A stretch of 64,000 bases of DNA, taken from contig JBGCFI010000011.1 of assembly GCA_045106855.1 (NCBI GenBank), positions 62,001-126,000 on the forward strand, in the 5' to 3' direction. Source of the stretch: Granulosicoccus sp045106855. Its GTDB lineage: Bacteria > Pseudomonadota > Gammaproteobacteria > Granulosicoccales > Granulosicoccaceae. Below, in pieces: positions 45,258-54,152 of this stretch. The notes under the pieces were generated by a model. The model had not been told where the DNA came from and ran no database searches. It saw nothing but the letters and a program-made list of their open reading frames with translations. A program made the position numbers and the translations under genes. Every line of letters begins with the position of its first letter. Position 1 is the stretch's first letter.

Positions 45258-46520
45258 ATGAAAGCACTTGAAGGTATAAAGATTCTTGATTTCACGCATG
45301 TTCAGTCGGGCCCGACATGTACACAACTATTGGCCTGGTTCGGGGCGGATGTCATCAAGGTAGAGCGTCCGGGTGTTGGTGATGCGACACGCAAGCAGTT
45401 AGTGGATGTGCCGGATGCGGACAGCCTGTATTTCACAATGCTTAATCACAATAAACGTTCTATCGAATTGAATTCAAAAAATGAGACAGGTAAAGAGGTT
45501 CTTACTCGTCTCATAGAAACTTGCGATGTTCTTGTTGAAAATTTTGCACCGGGTGCCCTGGACAGGATGGGCTTTACCTGGGAGCGGATCCAGGAAATCA
45601 ACCCGCGCATCATCATGGCGTCGATTAAGGGCTTCGGACCCGGTAAGTATGAGGATTGTAAGGTTTATGAAAACGTTGCCCAATGCGCCGGTGGTTCAGC
45701 ATCTACCACAGGATTTAGAGACGGCCCACCACTGGTTACCGGTGCGCAGATTGGAGATTCCGGTACCGGGTTGCATTTGTGTCTGGGAATAGTGACAGCG
45801 TTGTTTCAACGGGAAAAAACCGGGCGCGGACAAAAGGTTTCCTGTGCGATGCAAGACAGCGTTCTGAACCTTGCGCGTGTCAAATTACGGGACCAGCAAC
45901 GACTTGCTGCGGGACCTCTGAAGGAGTATTCGCAATTCGGTGAGGGCGTGCCGTTTGGTGAGGCAACTCCGAGAGCCGGTAATGATTCGGGTGGCGGTCA
46001 ACCCGGTCGAATTCTCAAATGCAAAGGTTGGGAGCAGGATCCGAACGCCTACACCTACTTTATTATCCAGGCTGCTATATGGGAAAAAGTCTGTGACGTC
46101 ATCGGTAAACCGGAATGGAAGACACAGGAAGGTTATGCCAAGCCACCGGAAAGACTGGACAAACTCAACGAAATATTTGCAACCATCGAACAATGGACAA
46201 TGACTAAAACCAAGTTTGAGGTGATGGATATTTGTAACCCGCATGATATTCCTGTCGGCCCGATTCTCTCGATGAAAGAAATATCCGAAGACGAAGGATT
46301 GTTCGCCACCGGCACCATGGTTCGTGTTGATCATCCCGAACGTGGCGAATACTTGAGTGTTGGATGTCCTATCAAACTCTCGGACAGTCAAGTTGAAGTG
46401 GAACGCTCCCCATTGTTAGGTGAGCACACGGCCGAGATACTACGTGATGTTCTAGGTTATGCCGGTGATGACTTACAAGCCGTCATTGATTCTGGTGCGG
46501 TTGGAAACGTGAAGACTTAG
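45258..46520 (+). CDS. frc: Formyl-CoA:oxalate CoA-transferase
   Basis: A 420-residue class III CoA-transferase. Key residues line up with the Oxalobacter enzyme: Gln16 in HVQSGPT, the catalytic Asp167 in GAQIGDSGTG, and the glycine loop SGGGQPG (244-250) that closes over the active site. It moves CoA from formyl-CoA to oxalate, giving oxalyl-CoA for the decarboxylase and free formate. The 159-base gap after oxc has no clear terminator. Together the two genes form the core of oxalate catabolism. Confidence 0.93.
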   Translation: MKALEGIKILDFTHVQSGPTCTQLLAWFGADVIKVERPGVGDATRKQLVDVPDADSLYFTMLNHNKRSIELNSKNETGKEVLTRLIETCDVLVENFAPGALDRMGFTWERIQEINPRIIMASIKGFGPGKYEDCKVYENVAQCAGGSASTTGFRDGPPLVTGAQIGDSGTGLHLCLGIVTALFQREKTGRGQKVSCAMQDSVLNLARVKLRDQQRLAAGPLKEYSQFGEGVPFGEATPRAGNDSGGGQPGRILKCKGWEQDPNAYTYFIIQAAIWEKVCDVIGKPEWKTQEGYAKPPERLDKLNEIFATIEQWTMTKTKFEVMDICNPHDIPVGPILSMKEISEDEGLFATGTMVRVDHPERGEYLSVGCPIKLSDSQVEVERSPLLGEHTAEILRDVLGYAGDDLQAVIDSGAVGNVKT

Positions 46521-46566
46521 TCAGATAGTCTTTTAAACCCGGTAACAACAGCCAGAGGATAAAGTA

Positions 46567-47484
46567 ATGCGAGTAATAGTCATGGGGCAACAGGCATTCG
46601 GAAAAGATGCCTTGGAAAAAATCCTGGATGCGGGTGTCGATGAAGTAGTGGCCGTGTATTGTGAGCCGGATAGGGATGGTAAGCCCGTTGATCCGATCAA
46701 GGAATTTGCGTTGGAGCGTGGCTTGCCGGTTCAGCAGCCGGCACACTTCAAAGATCAAACAACACTGGATACCTTGAAAAGTTACGATGCGGACTTGATG
46801 GTCATGGCTTTTGTCAACGTATTTGTGCCTGAGTCGGCGCGTGATATTCCTACACAAGGATCCATCTGTTTCCACCCATCGTTGCTGCCTTTGCATCGTG
46901 GCCCATCGGCAGTTAACTGGCCGATCATTCAAGGCTATGATAAATCCGGATACTCCTGGTTTTACCCGACTGATGGTCTGGATGAAGGTGACATACTGCT
47001 GCAATGGGAATGTTCAATCGAGCCTGACGATACCGTGATCAATCTGTATTTCAAGAAAATCTATCCCTCAGCGGTGGAGTCGGTTTTACAGGTATGCGAT
47101 ATGTTCCGTGCCGGGAATCCAGCGCGTATAGAGCAGGACGAAACTCTGGCAAGTTATGAACGACGTTGCACCAGGAAGCATGCTCATGTTGATTGGTACA
47201 AACCGGTTGCGCAGGTTTATAACCTGATAAGGGGGACCAATCCGGCCCCCGGTGCATGGACAACGTTCAATGGTGCCGAACTGGGTGTATTTGATAGTCA
47301 GCTTGTACCCGGGGATGGGGTCGCAGGTAAGGTTATGGAAGTATCTGATGCCGGTATCAGTGTGCAAAGCGTCGGTGGACGAATACTGGTCAAGAGAGTC
47401 AAACCTTCCGACGGTGGAAAAATCGGTGCCGAACAATGGGCAGCCGATGTCGGGCTCGCTGTTGGTGATCAACTGGGTACTTGA
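46567..47484 (+). CDS. Formyltransferase-fold enzyme like the 10-formyl-THF dehydrogenase hydrolase domain
   Basis: A 305-residue protein with the formyltransferase fold (1-200) and an Fmt-like C-terminal barrel (200-305). The active-site block is CFHPSLLPLHRGPSAVNW with His103 and TDGLDEGDILLQ with Asp139, matching the His/Asp arrangement and HPSLLP sequence of the hydrolase domain of FDH rather than the NHxSLLP of methionyl-tRNA formyltransferase. It therefore probably cleaves or transfers a formyl group using folate. It lies 46 bases after frc, with AGAGGATAA before the ATG, so formyl handling from oxalate is the likely role. Confidence 0.75.
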   Translation: MRVIVMGQQAFGKDALEKILDAGVDEVVAVYCEPDRDGKPVDPIKEFALERGLPVQQPAHFKDQTTLDTLKSYDADLMVMAFVNVFVPESARDIPTQGSICFHPSLLPLHRGPSAVNWPIIQGYDKSGYSWFYPTDGLDEGDILLQWECSIEPDDTVINLYFKKIYPSAVESVLQVCDMFRAGNPARIEQDETLASYERRCTRKHAHVDWYKPVAQVYNLIRGTNPAPGAWTTFNGAELGVFDSQLVPGDGVAGKVMEVSDAGISVQSVGGRILVKRVKPSDGGKIGAEQWAADVGLAVGDQLGT

Positions 47485-47536
47485 TTCCGATGCATGCTGC
47501 CAAGGTAAATTCCGCTAATTTTCAGGAGACACGCAC

Positions 47537-48391
47537 TTGATTCATAGCATCGTGGTCCCGGTTCGTGGTGATGGAAAGGGTGACAACGTATTTTCACACG
47601 CAGCAACGCTTGCGACCAGGTATCGGGCGCATATAAAGGTGGCTCACTGCCGGCCCCGTCCCGAGGATCTCATGCCTTACGGGATTGCCATAACAGCATC
47701 GTTACGAAAGTTACTGCTGTCGCAATCATCCGACGTTGCTGATCAGGTTGAACAAGGTATGCGCGCTGAATTGGAAGCGTTGGCTCGCAAGATGGGTGTC
47801 GAGATGTCGGAAACTGCCCTGATGGGTAAGGCATCAGCGTCTTGGGTAGAAGAGCAGGGCAGGCAAGTTGACGTCATAAAACGCCATGGCCGAATCGCTG
47901 ATCTTATTTGCGTAGCTAAACCTGATGTTGACAGAAATCTTGGTGCCAATACTCTCAAGGCGGCTTTGTTCAATACTGGCAGGCCCGTTATGATGTGTCC
48001 GCCCAGAAGCTCTGCGCCGGAAAGCTTGTGCGAGAAAATAGCTATCGGCTGGAATGGTTCTGCCGAGGCCAGTCGTGCAGTGGCATTAACGATGGGGATT
48101 ATTGAGAGTGCATCGCAGGTAACGATCCTGTCTGCCGGTACCGAGATCAACGGAGCGGATTCTGAAAGTCTGGTTGCTTATCTGGAGTCCAGAAACATTA
48201 AAGCCTCTGTTACTCGATTCGAGGCAAAAAGAAAGATAGGCAAAGAGTTATTGGAGCAGGCGGCATCCATTGATGCAGATACGCTGATTATGGGTGCCTA
48301 TAGCGATAGTCATGAGAGAGAAACGGTATTTGGTGGCAATACGCAATACGTTGTTGATAACGCTGACACCCCGGTAATTTTTGTCCATTGA
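47537..48391 (+). CDS. Universal stress protein, two UspA domains
   Basis: A 284-residue protein with tandem UspA folds. The first begins IHSIVVPVRGDGKG; the second begins KIAIGWNGSAEASRAV and ends with a GAYSDSHERETVFGGNTQYV segment, the ATP-binding G-2x-G-9x-G(S/N) pattern. The start is TTG at 47537, supported by AGGAGA eight bases before and the family start; no ATG fits. Usp proteins bind nucleotides and protect cells under starvation; Usp genes inside TTT/TRAP transport operons are fairly common, possibly regulating transport. Confidence 0.88.
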   Translation: MIHSIVVPVRGDGKGDNVFSHAATLATRYRAHIKVAHCRPRPEDLMPYGIAITASLRKLLLSQSSDVADQVEQGMRAELEALARKMGVEMSETALMGKASASWVEEQGRQVDVIKRHGRIADLICVAKPDVDRNLGANTLKAALFNTGRPVMMCPPRSSAPESLCEKIAIGWNGSAEASRAVALTMGIIESASQVTILSAGTEINGADSESLVAYLESRNIKASVTRFEAKRKIGKELLEQAASIDADTLIMGAYSDSHERETVFGGNTQYVVDNADTPVIFVH

Positions 48392-48435
48392 TTTCCACGG
48401 CTCTAAATCTAAAAAGTACTTGAGGAGGTAGCCGC

Positions 48436-48939
48436 ATGCGGCGCGCAGAAATAATCACGGCAGGTGTATTGGCGGGTTTTTCCGTCTACCTGATGTACAA
48501 GAGCACAGAGCTTGAAGTGGGATACGTCAGCGGAGAAGGGCCGGGCGGCGGTGCCTGGCCATTCTGGTTGTCGGGCATTATGTTAATTTGCACGGGCGTT
48601 ATCGCCTATAACGGCGTAATGAGGAAATCCCCACCATCTCAATCTGAAGAGCCGTTGCTCGATGCATACGGTAAGAAAATGCTGCTTATGGTTGGCGGTG
48701 GCATAGTCGGCTTTGTTGCACTCATCGATGTCATTTCAATGTACGGTGCGATGTTTGTGTTCTTGCTTTACTACCTTGGATTTCTAGGCAGGCACAAACT
48801 TCGTGTGACCTTAGGCATCTCTATATTAGCGCCTATCATATTCTTCTTTTTCTTCGAAGCCTTGATGCGCATCACTATGCCTAAGGGACTGCCTTTTCTT
48901 GAGCCGTTCTTTAATTTCATGAACACGATTATCTACTGA
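48436..48939 (+). CDS. tctB: TTT transporter small membrane subunit, TctB
   Basis: A 167-residue membrane protein with four helices: AEIITAGVLAGFSVYLMY, GGGAWPFWLSGIMLICTGVIAY, MLLMVGGGIVGFVALI, and a C-terminal pair before a MPKGLPFLEPF segment. This pattern, with GPGGGAWPF, is TctB of the tripartite tricarboxylate transporters. It pairs with TctA to import the ligand bound by TctC. GAGGAGGT gives a very strong ribosome-binding site 6 bases before the ATG. Confidence 0.88.
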   Translation: MRRAEIITAGVLAGFSVYLMYKSTELEVGYVSGEGPGGGAWPFWLSGIMLICTGVIAYNGVMRKSPPSQSEEPLLDAYGKKMLLMVGGGIVGFVALIDVISMYGAMFVFLLYYLGFLGRHKLRVTLGISILAPIIFFFFFEALMRITMPKGLPFLEPFFNFMNTIIY

Positions 48940-48951
48940 TCGGGGACCATC

Positions 48952-49011
48952 ATGAAATCTCATACTGACTTTCATCATCGCTCCATTACTATCGGGAACG
49001 TAAGAACATGA
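48952..49011 (+). CDS. 19-codon leader ORF coupled to tctA
   Basis: ATG at 48952 is preceded by GGGGA at five bases spacing. The frame encodes MKSHTDFHHRSITIGNVRT and its TGA stop overlaps the tctA ATG as ATGA. tctA has only a weak ribosome-binding site of its own, so ribosomes finishing this small frame could restart on tctA. The peptide itself is His-rich and has no known relative. Expression is not proved. Confidence 0.45.
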   Translation: MKSHTDFHHRSITIGNVRT

Positions 49012-50540
49012 TAGAGATCCTTGGTAATCTGGGCGACGGCATTCTGTTATCGCTCCAGCCACTTAATATACTGCTGATTCTTATTGGCGTTACATTGGGT
49101 CTTTTCATTGGCGCAATGCCCGGACTTGGGTCTGTCAATGGCGTTGCCATACTGCTTCCGATTACGTTTCTGGTACCGCCAGGATCGGCTATAATTTTTC
49201 TGGCGGCCATCTATTATGGCGCTATGTACGGTGGAGCTATATCGTCGATAACCCTGGGAATACCCGGGGCGTCTACGGCGGTTGCAACAACGTTTGATGG
49301 ACGGCCACTTGCAATGCAAGGACGTGCCCGTCTGGCGTTGGTAACTGCGGCCATTGCCTCTTTTATTGGCGGAACGGTTGCCAATGTTTTCTTTACAGGC
49401 TTTGCTCCATTGCTGGCCTCGGTGGCGTTGAGCTTTGGGCCGCCTGAGATATTTGCCTTAATGCTCCTTGCTTTCGCCACTTTCGTCGGATTAGGCGGAG
49501 ACGACATTCCTAAAACTGTGTTTTCAATCTGTATAGGTCTTGTATTGGCGTCGGTTGGCTTTGATGAGATATCTGGAGAGCCTCGTCTTATCTTTGGCGG
49601 AATCAGCGGATTTCTGCATGGCATCAACTTTCTTGTACTGGCAATTGGTGTATACGGTATTGGTGAAATGCTCTGGACCATAGATAGTACCCGGGGCAAA
49701 ATTACTACCACAGAAGCCGAGATGACCGTTAAGGGATCAATCGAGGATGCCAAGGAAGGTATGCGTAGAGGCTGGAAAGGCACCGCCATTGGATCCGCCC
49801 TTGGATTTTTCGTAGGAATCCTGCCGGCGGCGGGTGCTACGCCGGGCTCTCTGATGGCTTATGGTGTCGCAAAGCTGGTATCGAAAAACCCTGACGAGTT
49901 CGGTAAGGGACATCCGAGTGGAGTCGCTGCACCGGAAGCTGCCAACAACTCAGCCTCCACCGGCTCGATGTTGCCGATGCTCACTCTAGGAATTCCCGGA
50001 TCTCCCACCACGGCAATTCTGCTGGGTGGCATGGTTATCTGGGGGCTGACCCCTGGCCCTCGATTGTTTACCGATCAGCCAGAGTTCGTCTGGGGTCTCA
50101 TTGGATCATTCTACGTCTCTAACGTCGCAGCGGTCGTGGTTAATCTTGCTTTCATACCGCTGTTCATCGCCATGCTAAGAATGCCATTCACTATTCTTGC
50201 TTCCATGATTTTTGTTCTTTCAATGGTTGGGGGATATGCTGCAACACGAGATATGCATGATGTATGGTTGATGCTGGGATTCGGATTTTCGGCGTACATG
50301 CTGAGAAAACTGGATTATCCGCTAGCACCTGCTGTACTGGCCATTGTGCTTGGGCCTATCGCTGAACCTACGTTGCGTCAATCACTTCTGTTGTCTTCCG
50401 GTGATCCGTCCATTTTTGTTACACGTCCCATCGCAGGTCCGATAACCATTATTGCGGTCATTCTGATTTTTCTTCCATTATTTAAATTTGTGTTGACCAA
50501 ACGCAAGGCTCGAAGCTCAAACCCAAGTACGCAGGAGTAG
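49008..50540 (+). CDS. tctA: TTT transporter large membrane subunit, TctA
   Basis: A 510-residue inner-membrane protein with about 12 helices in two halves. Each half carries a family signature: LGLFIGAMPGLGSVNGVAILLP and FFVGILPAAGATPGSLMAYGV, plus PEAANNSASTGSMLPMLTLGIPGSPTTAILL. It forms the proton- or sodium-driven translocation path for the substrate delivered by TctC. It follows tctB with a 68-base gap that contains the coupled leader ORF. The P-loop protein gene begins 36 bases after its stop. Confidence 0.93.
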   Translation: MIEILGNLGDGILLSLQPLNILLILIGVTLGLFIGAMPGLGSVNGVAILLPITFLVPPGSAIIFLAAIYYGAMYGGAISSITLGIPGASTAVATTFDGRPLAMQGRARLALVTAAIASFIGGTVANVFFTGFAPLLASVALSFGPPEIFALMLLAFATFVGLGGDDIPKTVFSICIGLVLASVGFDEISGEPRLIFGGISGFLHGINFLVLAIGVYGIGEMLWTIDSTRGKITTTEAEMTVKGSIEDAKEGMRRGWKGTAIGSALGFFVGILPAAGATPGSLMAYGVAKLVSKNPDEFGKGHPSGVAAPEAANNSASTGSMLPMLTLGIPGSPTTAILLGGMVIWGLTPGPRLFTDQPEFVWGLIGSFYVSNVAAVVVNLAFIPLFIAMLRMPFTILASMIFVLSMVGGYAATRDMHDVWLMLGFGFSAYMLRKLDYPLAPAVLAIVLGPIAEPTLRQSLLLSSGDPSIFVTRPIAGPITIIAVILIFLPLFKFVLTKRKARSSNPSTQE

Positions 50541-50576
50541 TGCACTGCTGACTACACAGGCTTAAGAAAAAACCGC

Positions 50577-52358
50577 ATGAACCAACGATCTGAGAGTGCA
50601 TGGAATCCGGGTTTACAGTCGGATATCCCTCAGCCACTATGGTCGTTGGTGACTTTATTTCGCGAGGAAAACGCGACGGTCAGTTACGCAGAAGCATCCG
50701 AGCTTGCGGATTTGACCGGCCTTGGTATTCTCGAACTTGTTTGTTTCCGTCCTGAGCGTCTGGTTACCCACGCTTTGCTGGTCCGTGTTACAGCGGATTT
50801 GACGGTACCGGACGGCCCAAGCTATGAAGAGCTTGGTATTAATCTGCGAAGTATGGTCGACACACTGCAGTCGAGGCATATGTCAGCGATAATGCCTGCA
50901 ATCGAGCAGGCGCTGATTGATGAACGCGATCGTGCATTAAAGCTTGTCAGTGATCTGCTGGCCGAGGGGTTTCAAAGTCAAGCTGCTGAGGTTGAGAACT
51001 CCGATAGTCGTGGTTCGATTTTCGCTCGCTGGTTTGGAAAATCGCCGACGCCCACCAAACCTGTAGCGACGCCACAAGAGATTGAAATGTCTGCTTTGTC
51101 GCGTTGGCGGACACAGGCTGAAACCTGTGATGTGCCGCTGGAACGTGCTTGTATTGATGCACTTGTGAAATGTGTAGATTCGATTATTGGGCACCGAGGC
51201 CGAATGTTGCCAGACTACGAGCTGGTCACACGCATTGTCGTTAATCAGGTGATCAATTCGCACGGATACACGATTGTCGACAGCATGATAGACAATGTCT
51301 GGTCGCAAGCTGTAGCAAGCGAAGGTTATCGGCCTCTGCCTGTTCAAAGTAAGCCTGTAATCATGAACGTAAAAGGGGCATCAGCATCAGGCAAGAGCAC
51401 CATTAGGCCACAACAGCGACGCCTTGCTCAAAAGCTTGGCATTCCCTGGGAAGACTTTGCATTGATAAGTCCGGATTACTGGCGGAAATACTTGCTGGAT
51501 TATGCAAGTCTTGGCGATGATTACAAGTACGGTGCCATGCTTACCGGGCGCGAGCTGGAGATGATCGACAAGAAGCTGGATCGTTATATGGCCGACAAGG
51601 CTGATAAAGGCACAATGTCTCATCTGCTGATTGATAGATTCAGATTCGACAGTTTCACGGTAAACATTGACAGAACCGCTGATAGCCGATTGTTATCCAG
51701 ATTCGGCGATCGAGTGTATCTTTTTTTTATGGTAACTCATCCTGCGGAAACCGTCTTGCGTGCCTGGAATCGTGGCAGAAAAACTGGCAGGTACAAGGCG
51801 GTCGATGATCTGTTGTTTCACAACGTAGAGGCGTTTACGGGTATGCCTTCTCTGTTTTTATCCTGGGTTAATTCGAAAGACAAGCGTATACATTTCGAGT
51901 TTTTGGACAACGACGTGCCAGAGGGTTCGCTTCCCAGGACAGCGGCTTTCGGTTGGAACAATACCTTGATCGTTCTGGACATATCCCTTCTGTTGAATAT
52001 TGACAGATATAGAAAGGTCAATATCGCCGCTTTAGCACCTGAAGATATTTTCAAATCTGAAGACATACTCGATTCAAACAACACAGGTTTCATCACCGAG
52101 TGCGCCAGAACCGTAGATTGCATGGTGTTCGCGGATCAAGAGACGATGACCGAGTATGCGGTCTCACGGTCTGGAAAACTGGTGTGGTGGGATCACGACT
52201 ATATTCTGCAGCACGCTGAATCTCAGTTCCTCGTGGGTGCGCTGAACGTGCTGGGCTACTCTTCAGAACCGTGTGTGGCTCTCAAGGAAGACTATTTTTC
52301 TGCATTGGATGTCGAGTCTGAGAAACGCCTGATGGTCGGTCATTGGAGCGCGCGTTGA
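50577..52358 (+). CDS. Large P-loop protein of unknown function, zeta-toxin/kinase-like
   Basis: A 593-residue soluble protein. Residues 267-275 are GASASGKST, a Walker A loop after strand VIMNV. DFALISPDYWRKYLLDY follows at the place where zeta-toxin-like kinases have their substrate-binding aspartate, and RAWNRGRKTGRYKAVDD could be the Arg-rich lid. The first ~255 residues are helical and match nothing I know, and the last ~130 have an HYD-like region without motifs. I infer phosphorylation of a small substrate or a nucleotide-dependent control protein. It is the last gene of the oxalate/TTT unit, which makes it an operon-linked orphan. A run of eight T occurs in the gene near 51721. Confidence 0.6.
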   Translation: MNQRSESAWNPGLQSDIPQPLWSLVTLFREENATVSYAEASELADLTGLGILELVCFRPERLVTHALLVRVTADLTVPDGPSYEELGINLRSMVDTLQSRHMSAIMPAIEQALIDERDRALKLVSDLLAEGFQSQAAEVENSDSRGSIFARWFGKSPTPTKPVATPQEIEMSALSRWRTQAETCDVPLERACIDALVKCVDSIIGHRGRMLPDYELVTRIVVNQVINSHGYTIVDSMIDNVWSQAVASEGYRPLPVQSKPVIMNVKGASASGKSTIRPQQRRLAQKLGIPWEDFALISPDYWRKYLLDYASLGDDYKYGAMLTGRELEMIDKKLDRYMADKADKGTMSHLLIDRFRFDSFTVNIDRTADSRLLSRFGDRVYLFFMVTHPAETVLRAWNRGRKTGRYKAVDDLLFHNVEAFTGMPSLFLSWVNSKDKRIHFEFLDNDVPEGSLPRTAAFGWNNTLIVLDISLLLNIDRYRKVNIAALAPEDIFKSEDILDSNNTGFITECARTVDCMVFADQETMTEYAVSRSGKLVWWDHDYILQHAESQFLVGALNVLGYSSEPCVALKEDYFSALDVESEKRLMVGHWSAR

Positions 52359-52658
52359 TCTATAACCGACGTTTCCTTGCGCTCTGTGGCTATCTATTGG
52401 CTATTTTGTGATTTGATTCTGAAGCTTAAGCAAAGCATGCATGAATTTCACGGCGCTTTATTCCGATACAAGAATTGAGTTGACTAGGATGATCTCAGAT
52501 CGTTTGAATCAGGTTTGTGAGACACATATTTTATACGCATGAAATATGCAAACAGGCAAATGCTGAACGCGATAGAAGAACAGCAAGAGTCAATGCTTAG
52601 TGAGTCTGTTATGCGATGCGACAGCTTACTACTACGTCCGTATTTTCTGGGCAGAATG

Positions 52659-52732
52659 CCAGTCTGATCCGGCTCTTGAGAGGCTGATACTATCGCCAGC
52701 TTGAAGCCAATGACAAGGGAGGATCAGACTGG
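52659..52732. repeat. 12-bp perfect inverted repeat with 50-base loop
   Basis: CCAGTCTGATCC (52659-52670) and GGATCAGACTGG (52721-52732) are exact reverse complements. It lies in the gap after the oxalate island. It could be the stem of a structured RNA, the ends of a tiny non-autonomous element or a terminator, though no T-run follows. Confidence 0.7.
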
Positions 52733-52742
52733 ATTCCTTATA

Positions 52743-52779
52743 TGACACTATGTCGGTTACACACCTTTACATAGTGTCA
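52743..52779. repeat. 11-bp perfect inverted repeat with 15-base loop
   Basis: TGACACTATGT (52743-52753) and ACATAGTGTCA (52769-52779) are exact reverse complements. It follows the 12-bp repeat after only ten bases, so the two would form side-by-side hairpins in either transcript. Confidence 0.75.
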
Positions 52780-53063
52780 GACATTGCTCGAGAACGTCCT
52801 GCAGTTTCGTGCTGCTACTAAAGCTGCTGAAGCGTTTTAAGCGGCGAATCCTCAGACATAAAATCTCGTTTAACGAAGCTCTGGTCCCGGTACTGATGTT
52901 TAAGCCGGATTGCGTTAAGGTAGCGTAAAGTCAGGGCCTGCGGGCCAGGCAAAAGGCTGCAGGATTGGGGTGTTCACAGGCATCCGATAAGGTGCATTTT
53001 CCGTAAAAGATTAAATGCATTCAAGATCGTGTTCTGATATTTTTCAGTTAAAGGAGATTCGTT

Positions 53064-54065
53064 GTGAAAAACCAGTATCGCGCCAACGTAAAGTCGTATC
53101 CATCTGCTACGCGGACCGCCAACCTTTCCCAAGAGGCATTAAGCCGCAGAAAATTGCTGGCCGCCTCCATAGCGGTACCAGCGGCCGCTGTTATTGCCGG
53201 GAGAATGGGGGAAGCCAGGGCAAACGAAACATCGACGGGAGCTCAGCCTAACGCCATCAAAAATACGCTGACGCTGGGTGACTTTGAAGTGTCAACCTTA
53301 TTAGCAGGAACGCGGACAGTCGAGAAACCGCAGTCCATATTTGGTATGAATGTGTCTGCGGATGAATTTGCCGCTGTCAGCGAAGCCAACTTCATTCCGA
53401 CCGATGCAGCTCAATTCTTTTTCACACCCACTGTTGTGCGATCGGGCAGTGAGGTCATTCTTTTCGACACAGGTTTGAATGCTGCAGGCATTACAGCTCC
53501 GCTGGCGAGTGCGGGCATCAAGCCCGACGATGTCACCATCGTGGTCATCACACACATGCATGGTGATCATATTGGTGGTTTGACTGGTGAAGATGGTACA
53601 CCAACATTTGTCAACGCGAGATACATTACAGGGCAGGTTGAATATGACGCCTGGGCCAAGCAGGATAATGACAACTTCAAAGCCAAAGTGCAGCCGCTGG
53701 CTGAGAAAATGGAATTTATAGGCGATGGTCATTCAGTTGTGTCCGGCATCACCAGTATGGCGGCTTTTGGACATACACCGGGACATATGACCTACATGCT
53801 TGAATCCGGAGGTAAGCAATTGGCCTTGATGGCCGATATGGCAAATCACTACGTCTGGTCTCTTGGCTATCCTGAATGGGAAGTCAAATTTGATATGGAT
53901 AAGGCCAAGGCTGCTGAAACGCGTAAAAAAATGTTTGATATGTTTACTGCCGACAAGATTCCGTTCGTGGGTTACCACATGCCTTTTCCGGGCATGGGCT
54001 ATTCAGAAGCCCGTGGTGAAGGCGGTTACCGATATGTCCCCGTAAGCTATCAAATGATGTTGTAG
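53064..54065 (+). CDS. Tat-exported metallo-beta-lactamase-fold hydrolase
   Basis: A 333-residue MBL-fold protein. The N-terminus has a Tat signal, SRRKLLAASIAVPAAAVIAG (27-46), ending near ARA-NE. The zinc motif is THMHGDHIGGL (HxHxDH at 164-169); a later GHTPGHMTYML supplies the next His, and Asp in MADMANHYV and His in GYHMPFPG complete the site. Such exported MBL proteins hydrolyse esters, lactones (quorum signals) or other compounds in the periplasm. GTG at 53064 is the start, six bases after AAGGAGA. Substrate unknown. Confidence 0.88.
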   Translation: MKNQYRANVKSYPSATRTANLSQEALSRRKLLAASIAVPAAAVIAGRMGEARANETSTGAQPNAIKNTLTLGDFEVSTLLAGTRTVEKPQSIFGMNVSADEFAAVSEANFIPTDAAQFFFTPTVVRSGSEVILFDTGLNAAGITAPLASAGIKPDDVTIVVITHMHGDHIGGLTGEDGTPTFVNARYITGQVEYDAWAKQDNDNFKAKVQPLAEKMEFIGDGHSVVSGITSMAAFGHTPGHMTYMLESGGKQLALMADMANHYVWSLGYPEWEVKFDMDKAKAAETRKKMFDMFTADKIPFVGYHMPFPGMGYSEARGEGGYRYVPVSYQMML

Positions 54066-54152
54066 CCTCGGATACTCGCAGGGGAGGGCAGCCTGGAATC
54101 TGGCTGCTATCTCCAGCGCTCCAGTGTCCCCAGAGAAAGTGGCAAGGTTCGA

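Larger units (their letters stand above)
52359..53063. other. 705-base non-coding region with two perfect inverted repeats
   Basis: No convincing gene. A 42-codon ATG frame (52539-52667) and a 49-codon open frame ending near 52928 (LLKRFKRRILRHKISFNEA) are the only protein-like traces; the latter, without a start codon, may be a decayed gene remnant. Two perfect inverted repeats are adjacent at 52659-52732 and 52743-52779. The strong ribosome-binding site AAGGAGA of the next gene is at 53051-53057. Confidence 0.6.

Noticed and set aside
52539..52667. 42-codon ATG frame in the gap after the P-loop gene
   Set aside because: No ribosome-binding site and no recognisable sequence; its stop falls in the inverted repeat. 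Kept only as a trace in the gap entry.
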